Shown: positions 1 to 3,783 of the stretch, one piece after another | Position numbering within the stretch: the first letter of the stretch is position 1 | Layout: each line of letters begins with the position of its first letter | NCBI GenBank assembly: GCA_900552145.1 | Contig: URYW01000107.1 | Span: 1-5,779 of the forward strand | DNA length: 5,779 bases | Direction of reading: 5' to 3' | Source: an uncultured Collinsella sp. | GTDB lineage: Bacteria; Actinomycetota; Coriobacteriia; Coriobacteriales; Coriobacteriaceae | Position numbers and translations under genes: made by a program | Notes under the pieces: generated by a model | Told to the model about the DNA's origin: nothing | Seen by the model: the letters and a program-made list of their open reading frames with translations, nothing else | Database searches by the model: none

Positions 1-374
1 GCGGCGCTATCTCCGCCAGCTCCGGCGCCGACTTCCTGTGCTACGTGACGCCGGCCGAGCACTTGTGCCTGCCCAACGCCCAGGACGTGCTCGACGGCCT
101 CATGGCCACCAAGATTGCCGCACACGCCGCCGACATCGCCAAAAAGGTGCCCCACGCCCGCGACATGGACGACAAGATGGGCCAGGCACGCCGCAAGCTC
201 GACTGGGACGCCATGTGGAAGTGCGCGCTCGACCCGGTTACGGGCAAGAAGCGCTACGAGGAGTCCCCCGCCGCCACCGAGGGCACTTGCACCATGTGTG
301 GCAAGATGTGCGCCGTCCGCACCGTTAACAAGGTGTTCGAAGGCACGATGATCGACCTCGGCATGGAGGATTAA
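1..374 (+). CDS. thiC: Phosphomethylpyrimidine synthase ThiC, C-terminal part (5' end outside window)
   Basis: ThiC is a cytosolic radical-SAM enzyme that rearranges 5-aminoimidazole ribotide into HMP phosphate, the pyrimidine precursor of thiamine. The frame is open from base 3 and gives 123 residues before TAA at 372-374. Two family landmarks are visible: GADFLCYVTPAEHLCLP near the start, matching the conserved ThiC core, and a C-terminal cysteine cluster CTMCGKMC (codons at about 289-312) that would hold the 4Fe-4S cluster. The cluster reads CX2CX3C, one residue shorter between the second and third cysteine than the CX2CX4C usually quoted for ThiC. thiD follows 177 bp downstream on the same strand, which supports a thiamine role. 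The alternative is a ThiC paralogue of the benzimidazole (Bza) type, which I think less likely given the neighbour. The track's ATG at 45 is internal; the true start lies upstream of the window. Confidence 0.93.
   Translation, partial: GAISASSGADFLCYVTPAEHLCLPNAQDVLDGLMATKIAAHAADIAKKVPHARDMDDKMGQARRKLDWDAMWKCALDPVTGKKRYEESPAATEGTCTMCGKMCAVRTVNKVFEGTMIDLGMED
323..339 (+). repeat. Direct repeat copy A, inside the thiC 3' end
   Basis: The sequence CGTTAACAAGGTGTTCG lies in the thiC coding region. It matches 395-411 at 16 of 17 positions, including 14 consecutive identical bases (326-339 and 398-411). The offset is 72 bp. Confidence 0.9.
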
Positions 375-394
375 CGCGTCTCCGGAGCCACAAT

Positions 395-411
395 CGGTAA
401 CAAGGTGTTCG
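395..411 (+). repeat. Direct repeat copy B, in the thiC-thiD gap
   Basis: The sequence CGGTAACAAGGTGTTCG lies 21 bp after the thiC stop and is the second copy of 323-339. It runs directly into a perfect palindrome at 410-424. The origin is unknown: it could be a local duplication, a recombination footprint or a protein site. Confidence 0.9.
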
Positions 412-424
412 TCAATTGTTGACG
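410..424. promoter_or_regulatory. Operator-like palindrome CGTCAA-TTG-TTGACG
   Basis: The arms CGTCAA (410-415) and TTGACG (419-424) are perfect inverted repeats around a 3-bp centre. GTTC just before the left arm and GAAC (427-430) after the right arm extend the symmetry with a small offset. TTGACG also resembles a -35 box, but no good -10 lies 16-18 bp downstream. I read it as a possible repressor or activator site upstream of thiD; this is inference from symmetry and position only. Confidence 0.4.
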
Positions 425-465
425 TGTGAACATTTGCTTGCGTTTGCGTAAAGATTGCACTACCC

Positions 466-495
466 GCCCGGGTTCGACATACAGCCGGCCCGGGC
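466..495. repeat. GC-rich inverted repeat GCCCGGG / CCCGGGC in the thiC-thiD gap
   Basis: The arms at 466-472 and 489-495 can pair with a 16-nt loop. The repeat sits immediately upstream of the TATAAT box at 501-506. It could be a weak thiC terminator (only a poor T run follows) or a regulator site overlapping the thiD promoter. The sequence does not decide between these. Confidence 0.4.
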
Positions 496-500
496 AACTT

Positions 501-506
501 TATAAT
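501..506 (+). promoter_or_regulatory. -10 box (TATAAT) of a probable thiD promoter
   Basis: This is a perfect consensus -10 hexamer, 45 bp ahead of the thiD start codon. It would give a leader of about 40 nt. No good -35 lies 16-18 bp upstream: the best TTGACA-like string (TTCGACA, 473-479) is about 21 bp away. The promoter may be weak or activator-dependent. Confidence 0.5.
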
Positions 507-551
507 GCAGGCAGAAGACCCATTTGAATCCGACCGAACAAGGGAGCGAAC

Positions 552-1382
552 ATGGATCGCAGTAAGGTACCCGCCGTTCTATCCATCGCAGGATCAGATT
601 CCAGCGGTGGTGCCGGCATTCAGGCCGACATCAAGACCATCACGGCGCACCGTCTGTATGCCGAGACGGCCATCACAGCCATAACCGCACAAAACACGCT
701 CGGTGTCACCGCCGTGCAAAACATCTCCCCGGATATTGTCGCGGCGCAAATCGATGCCGTTTTTGACGATATCCGCCCCAGTGCCGTCAAGATCGGCACG
801 GTCTCCTCTGCCGAGATTATCGAGGTTATCGCCGACCGTCTGAGTGCCTGGGACGCACAAAATATCGTCGTCGACCCCGTCATGGTCGCCACCTCGGGTG
901 CTCGTCTGATCGCAGAGGACGCCGCCGAAGCACTTACACGCTGCCTGTTCCCACTGGCGACCGTCATCACGCCCAATATTCCCGAGGCCATGGCGCTGCT
1001 CGATTATGGGGTCGATTCCGAGCGCACTCAGCAAAATGCCGCCATGCTTCTCACCCGCCGCTTTGGCTGCGCGTCTCTCGTTAAGGGCGGGCATTTTGTC
1101 AACGAGGCCAACGATGTGCTAGCAGAGCCCGCGCCGCTCGATGACGAGGGCAACCACCTGGGCGATCCGCTCACCACGTGGTTCCGCCACAAGCGCATCG
1201 AGACCGGCAACACGCATGGCACCGGTTGCACGCTCTCGTCCGCCATCGCCTGCGCGCTGGCCCAGGGCATGGATCTTGCCGACGCCGTCAACGCCGGCAA
1301 GGCCTACCTAACCGGCGCTCTCGCCGCCGGCTTTGACATGGGCAAAGGCTCCGGCCCCGTCAACCACATGTGGCAGTACTGA
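552..1382 (+). CDS. thiD: Hydroxymethylpyrimidine/phosphomethylpyrimidine kinase ThiD
   Basis: ThiD is a cytosolic ribokinase-fold enzyme. It phosphorylates HMP to HMP-P and then HMP-P to HMP-PP, the pyrimidine partner used by thiamine-phosphate synthase. The 276-aa product is the usual length for a single-domain ThiD. Visible motifs in order are SIAGSDSSGGAGIQADIKT (residues 11-29, pyrimidine-binding N-terminal signature), TAQNTLGV (45-52), DPVMVATSG (108-116), TPNIPEA (140-146), LVKGGH (176-181) and the anion-hole/catalytic GTGC at 223-226, where C226 is the expected catalytic cysteine. The ATG at 552 has AGGGAG at 541-546 with 5-nt spacing, and the signature motif starts 10 residues in, so the start is sound. 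It lies downstream of thiC on the same strand, with its own candidate promoter. No fused ThiE or TenA domain is present, and no other thi gene follows before the prophage. Confidence 0.96.
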   Translation: MDRSKVPAVLSIAGSDSSGGAGIQADIKTITAHRLYAETAITAITAQNTLGVTAVQNISPDIVAAQIDAVFDDIRPSAVKIGTVSSAEIIEVIADRLSAWDAQNIVVDPVMVATSGARLIAEDAAEALTRCLFPLATVITPNIPEAMALLDYGVDSERTQQNAAMLLTRRFGCASLVKGGHFVNEANDVLAEPAPLDDEGNHLGDPLTTWFRHKRIETGNTHGTGCTLSSAIACALAQGMDLADAVNAGKAYLTGALAAGFDMGKGSGPVNHMWQY

Positions 1383-1409
1383 GGCAGTTTGCCGCAGCTC
1401 GCTATTGAT

Positions 1410-1460
1410 GCTGACCAACAGGCAAAACTCGCTGAACGTACCGCAACACGCTGACCGTAC
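1410..1460 (+). repeat. Three short direct repeats GCTGAMC at the thiD/prophage boundary
   Basis: The copies start at 1410 (GCTGACCAACA), 1431 (GCTGAACGTAC) and 1450 (GCTGACCGTAC). The last two agree at 10 of 11 positions. Spacings of 21 and 19 bp are about two turns of the helix, as expected for protein-binding sites on one face of DNA. They lie in the gene-free gap between thiD and the prophage terminator. They could be integrase arm sites, an operator or chance. Confidence 0.4.
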
Positions 1461-1499
1461 TTAGGGTTTTGCGCCCACTTGGGATATTCGAGGGATACA

Positions 1500-1537
1500 A
1501 AAAGGGGCCGTGGCGACGAACCGCCACGGCCCCTTTT
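1500..1537 (-). terminator. Bidirectional rho-independent terminator between thiD and the prophage lysis operon
   Basis: A perfect 16-bp stem (1500-1515 paired with 1522-1537) with a 6-nt loop ACGAAC (+ strand). Reading the - strand, the GC-rich stem ends in five T (1503-1499); reading the + strand it ends in four T (1534-1537). It begins 4 bp after the stop of the 33-aa membrane peptide, so it mainly closes the prophage operon. It can also stop transcripts coming from thiD. Confidence 0.9.
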
Positions 1538-1541
1538 GCTG

Positions 1542-1643
1542 TTATCGTCCGCGGTCGCTCCCGCCCCAGATCAGGGCGAGCGCGACAACCGTGACGAAGC
1601 TGCCCAAAATCGCGCCGAGCGCCGCGCCCATGCCGAAAGCCAT
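1542..1643 (-). CDS. 33-aa single-helix membrane peptide downstream of the endolysin
   Basis: This is a short ORF, MAFGMGAALGAILGSFV followed by TVVALALIWGGSDRGR. Residues 5-27 form one uncharged, small-residue-rich (Gly/Ala) helix long enough to cross the membrane, and the C-terminus SDRGR is positively charged. Its ATG (1643-1641) shares one base with the endolysin TAA (1645-1643), a TAATG junction typical of translational coupling. There is no strong separate Shine-Dalgarno. A second in-frame ATG lies at codon 5. The stop is 4 bp before the terminator, so it is the last gene of the operon. Being co-expressed with holin and endolysin, it may be a holin partner, antiholin or other lysis accessory, or a small moron peptide. 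I do not recognise a family. The clean fit between stop codon, start overlap and terminator makes it more than a random ORF. Confidence 0.68.
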   Translation of the reverse strand: MAFGMGAALGAILGSFVTVVALALIWGGSDRGR

Positions 1644-2716
1644 TACCACGGCACCCCGTCGGTGACGCAGACCTGCAGACGGTCGAGCGGCTCGCCGTAG
1701 ATACCGGCGTAGTCGTCGCCGTTATAGGTAGAGCCGTCGTCGCACACGGTGTTCAGCCATCCGGCGCGCGCAGTGGTCTGGGAGCGGTACCACGCCTGCT
1801 TGTACTCCTCGCCGCTCGGCGTCACGTAGTACATGCGCACGCCGTCGATGGTATGACCGGCGATACCGGCGCAGCCGTTTACGGTGTCGTTGCGGTCGCC
1901 CTTGGCGACCCAGTCGAGCCAGCCGTCCTCGACGGTGTGGACCTGATACTTGAGCGTACCGCGATCAACTCGGGCGCAAAGGAGGTCATGCTGTCGGCAC
2001 GGGTAGCCCGCGAAGCCGTCGTCGCCGGCACCGAAGTCAGTCACATCGTCCAGCCATCCGCCACCCTTAAGGTGCAGCGAGTAATGTACGGGAACACGGG
2101 CGCCAGTGGAGCGAGGGAAACCGCCCGGCGCGCCCTGCGACGCCGAAGGCACAGCGGGGGTCGCCGCGGGCTGCACAGTCGGCGCGGACGGCTGCGTGCC
2201 GCCGACCATCGCGTCGTACCACTCGACGGCGCGCTGCATGTAGTGGTCGCGCTGCGAGCCAGCCAGCTCGCCGGGGCAGGCCGTGGACGACCAGTGCTTG
2301 TGCGGGAACACGTTCACCATCCATGCCGGGCGGCCCAGCCCGTAGTACAGGCACAGCGCCGCCACGAGGTGCGCACCGCTCTCGATAGCGGCCTCGTGAA
2401 CCGTCCACGGGCCGCGCGCGCTGTTGGCGTGTTCGATGCTGATGGTCGTGTCGTTGCCGCCGCCCGTGCCGATGTCGTCGCCGCAAGCGTAGGCGCGGTC
2501 GGTGTCGTTGACGTGCTGCACGATGTAGCCGTTGCGGTCGACCGAGTAGTGGGCAGAGCAGCCGTTGGCGGCCCAGATACTGTTGCACTGGGCCGCATTG
2601 AGGTCACCCGCCATATGGTGGATCGTGACGCCCTTGATGCCGAAGGGTCGTCCCGCCGAGAAGTTGCAGCCGAGGAGCTTGTACTCGTCCGGTTGGACGT
2701 TCGCGAAATCTGCCAT
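1643..2716 (-). CDS. Phage endolysin: N-acetylmuramoyl-L-alanine amidase with C-terminal tryptophan repeats
   Basis: A 357-aa lysin that should cut the bond between N-acetylmuramate and the L-alanine of the peptide stem. Residues 10-170 form an Amidase_2/PGRP-type zinc domain: VTIHHMAG (H33 is the probable first ligand), SAHYSVDRNGYIVQHV (54-69), SIEHANS (93-99) and PHKHWSSTACPGEL (138-151), where H139 and C147 would be the other ligands and T145 stands where T7 lysozyme has a catalytic lysine. A Pro/Ala/Ser/Thr-rich linker covers 174-205. Three repeats follow, each starting GWL (W221, W266, W320) and ending in an AG(I/Y)xG...D...V pattern; they resemble ChW-type wall-binding repeats. There is no signal peptide, so release needs a holin. 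The ATG at 2716 is chosen because AAGGAGG lies 6 nt ahead; the longer reading to 2821 only adds shadow of the holin gene. The start is 1 nt after the holin stop. Confidence 0.93.
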   Translation of the reverse strand: MADFANVQPDEYKLLGCNFSAGRPFGIKGVTIHHMAGDLNAAQCNSIWAANGCSAHYSVDRNGYIVQHVNDTDRAYACGDDIGTGGGNDTTISIEHANSARGPWTVHEAAIESGAHLVAALCLYYGLGRPAWMVNVFPHKHWSSTACPGELAGSQRDHYMQRAVEWYDAMVGGTQPSAPTVQPAATPAVPSASQGAPGGFPRSTGARVPVHYSLHLKGGGWLDDVTDFGAGDDGFAGYPCRQHDLLCARVDRGTLKYQVHTVEDGWLDWVAKGDRNDTVNGCAGIAGHTIDGVRMYYVTPSGEEYKQAWYRSQTTARAGWLNTVCDDGSTYNGDDYAGIYGEPLDRLQVCVTDGVPW

Positions 2717-2717
2717 G

Positions 2718-3023
2718 TTAGTCCTCCTTAATGTCGCCGAGCGCGAGCAGCGCGTCGAGCCATTTGTCCGTGATACCGACGGATTTGAAGGCGGCATAGG
2801 CCACTTGCACGCCGCCGACACACGCGAAGATGGACGTCACCCACGCCGAGGGGTCGGTGGGCACGCCTCCCGCCATGGCCGTGAGGGCACCGCACCCCGC
2901 CGAAACGGCGATGGCCGTCCAGCGGGCGACGCTGCCCGTCATGGCCTTAGTCTTGATGGCCTGCACGATGTACGGCACCACGAGCACCGTGGCGACGGTG
3001 AGGCCGGCCTGAATCTCAGTCAT
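2718..3023 (-). CDS. Holin-like membrane protein with three predicted helices
   Basis: The 101-aa product has three hydrophobic stretches: about 7-25 (LTVATVLVVPYIVQA), 33-52 (ARWTAIAVSAGCGALTAM) and 60-80 (AWVTSIFACVGGVQVAYAAF). These are separated by a short basic loop (KTKAMTGSVAR) and a Pro/Asp loop, with an acidic C-terminus (LGDIKED). Size, topology and position directly before the endolysin fit a class I holin, which would open the inner membrane so that the signal-less amidase can escape. The ATG at 3023 has AGGAG at 3031-3035 with 7-nt spacing; the longer upstream reading to 3152 is rejected because it overlaps the preceding gene. The upstream gene's TAG overlaps this ribosome-binding site, suggesting coupled translation. 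No specific holin family is recognised, so function is inferred from topology and context. Confidence 0.8.
   Translation of the reverse strand: MTEIQAGLTVATVLVVPYIVQAIKTKAMTGSVARWTAIAVSAGCGALTAMAGGVPTDPSAWVTSIFACVGGVQVAYAAFKSVGITDKWLDALLALGDIKED
2723..2729 (-). promoter_or_regulatory. Ribosome-binding site that fixes the endolysin start
   Basis: AAGGAGG on the - strand, 6 nt before the ATG at 2716. It lies inside the last codons of the holin gene and rules out the longer start at 2821. Confidence 0.88.
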
Positions 3024-3030
3024 TTGATTG

Positions 3031-3035
3031 CTCCT
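3031..3035 (-). promoter_or_regulatory. Ribosome-binding site of the holin gene, overlapping the upstream stop
   Basis: AGGAG on the - strand, 7 nt before the ATG at 3023. It shares bases with the TAG stop of the coiled-coil gene (3036-3034), so ribosomes finishing that gene land on the holin start. Confidence 0.85.
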
Positions 3036-3447
3036 ATCTGCTTGTCTCCTTGTTGTACATGAGGTCGACGCGGTCGTAGATGTGGTCGACCTTCTCGGCC
3101 ATCCCCTGGCTGCGCGCCTGGCTGTGGACCAGATCAGCGTGCAACACGTCATTTGACGCGACGACCGACTCCATGAGGGTCTTCATCCCCTCAATCAAGG
3201 TGTTGCTGCGCTCCATCTGCGCGGCGATACGACCTTCCATCTGTGATCGCTCACGGTCGCGCTGCGCCCGCTCGTCCACCTCGGCCTGCTTTCGCTCCTC
3301 GCGCTTCAGGTCGAGATTCGCCTTGCGCTCGTTCTGCAGCTTGTATTCGGCGAGAAACTGACGCCCAAAGTAAACGGCAATAAGCGCCAGAAGCACGCCT
3401 CCAAGCCAAGCCGGTCCGTACGGCACGAAGAGCTTGAGTACCTCCAT
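3034..3447 (-). CDS. Membrane-anchored coiled-coil protein of the lysis module (BhlA/XhlA-like)
   Basis: The 137-aa product starts MEVLKLFVPYGPAWLGGVLL. One hydrophobic helix spans about residues 10-28, and a long, highly charged helical segment (30-130) rich in Glu, Arg, Lys and Gln without prolines follows, as in a coiled coil. A short N-terminal tract with a Gly-Pro just before the helix recalls BhlA/UviB-type holin-like proteins; XhlA-type lysis proteins have a comparable charge layout but the opposite order. The single-anchor plus coiled-coil plan also resembles an i-spanin, but a Gram-positive host would not need one. I chose ATG 3447 because AAGGGAGG precedes it by 4 nt. The GTG at 3495 would put the start inside a hairpin and adds only low-complexity residues. 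It is the first gene of the lysis module, 10 bp before the holin. The exact role is unproven. Confidence 0.75.
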   Translation of the reverse strand: MEVLKLFVPYGPAWLGGVLLALIAVYFGRQFLAEYKLQNERKANLDLKREERKQAEVDERAQRDRERSQMEGRIAAQMERSNTLIEGMKTLMESVVASNDVLHADLVHSQARSQGMAEKVDHIYDRVDLMYNKETSR

Positions 3448-3451
3448 CCGG

Positions 3452-3459
3452 CCTCCCTT
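3452..3459 (-). promoter_or_regulatory. Ribosome-binding site that fixes the start of the coiled-coil gene
   Basis: AAGGGAGG on the - strand, 4 nt before the ATG at 3447. The spacing is slightly short, but it is the only good site in the gap. It lies 5 nt downstream of a large hairpin (3465-3502). Confidence 0.75.
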
Positions 3460-3464
3460 CCGTT

Positions 3465-3502
3465 CTGCAGTGTGGTGGGGCCCATTCCCCGCCACACTGC
3501 AG
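3465..3502 (-). repeat. Large intercistronic hairpin between tail and lysis genes
   Basis: Arms at 3502-3487 and 3480-3465 pair over 16 bp with one A-C mismatch in the - strand RNA and a 6-nt loop AATGGG. No T run follows, so it is not a classical terminator. It fills most of the only sizeable gap (3448-3525) in the prophage operon and ends 5 nt before the ribosome-binding site of the first lysis gene. Possible roles are an RNA processing or stability element, or a brake on translation of the lysis module. Confidence 0.75.
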
Positions 3503-3525
3503 GTTCGGGCCCCCGTAACGCCGGC

Positions 3526-3783
3526 CTACACCGCCGCCATCGTGCCGATGCACACGGCCAGCGGTCCCTGCGACAGGATCACGGCTCGGTCGGTGATGAC
3601 GCACCCCGTGCAGGAGCGCACCATCGGAACCGTCACGACCGCACCGCGCAGCATCACGTCTAGCGCCGTGCCATGGACACCGACGACCGTGCCGAACTCC
3701 ATCGTCAGCCGCTTGCCGCCCGACGGAATCGCCGCCGCCAACCGCACCGCCGCGCCCTTGATCTCGACCGCCGAATCGCTCAT
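3526..3783 (-). CDS. Small OB-fold-like phage tail/baseplate protein
   Basis: The 85-aa product begins MSDSAVEIKGAAVRL. After a variable first 28 residues comes a run of short alternating beta-type segments: MEFGTVVGVHG, ALDVMLRGAVVTVPMV, DRAVILSQGPLAVCIGTM. The pattern G-V-V, x-V-x-L, V-P-x-x, D-x-V-x-L, V-x-I-G is that of OB-fold domains found in phage tail-hub proteins, in which 'D-x-V-x-v' and a final 'v-i-G' strand are common. A CxxC pair (C58, C61) and C78 are notable. The ATG overlaps the upstream TGA as ATGA, and GAGGAGGT at 3791-3798 is 7 nt ahead; the longer reading to 4257 is shadow of the tail-tip gene. Coupled translation with the tail-tip protein suggests it joins the same tail-tip complex. 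The fold is inferred from residue pattern only. Confidence 0.72.
   Translation of the reverse strand: MSDSAVEIKGAAVRLAAAIPSGGKRLTMEFGTVVGVHGTALDVMLRGAVVTVPMVRSCTGCVITDRAVILSQGPLAVCIGTMAAV

Noticed and set aside
510..551. GACCCATTTGAATCCGACC then AGGGAG just before thiD, recalling part of a TPP riboswitch
   Set aside because: It echoes ACCC..TTTGAACCTGA, but no CUGAGA, no paired P2/P3 arms, and the probable transcript start at about 512 leaves too little room.
375..551. A CRISPR, tRNA or small RNA gene in the gap
   Set aside because: No cloverleaf, no regular repeat-spacer pattern; only the 17-bp pair, palindromes and promoter elements are visible.
1408..1464. An 18-codon ORF on the + strand after thiD
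   Set aside because: No ribosome-binding site, no recognisable content, and it overlaps the GCTGAMC repeats.
1479..1700. A 73-aa + strand ORF crossing the terminator
   Set aside because: It runs through the perfect hairpin and antisense to the 33-aa peptide and endolysin; its composition is Arg/Pro-rich as expected for out-of-frame high-GC DNA.
1853..2731. A 292-aa + strand ORF antisense to the endolysin
   Set aside because: It is Arg/Ala/Val-rich without motifs; the opposite strand encodes a clear zinc amidase.
2717..2821. Longer start of the endolysin at 2821
   Set aside because: The extra 35 residues overlap the holin gene in another frame, and the strong AAGGAGG fits the ATG at 2716.
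3448..3495. GTG start at 3495 for the coiled-coil protein
   Set aside because: It lies inside the hairpin, lacks a Shine-Dalgarno and adds 16 residues that do not look like part of the anchor.
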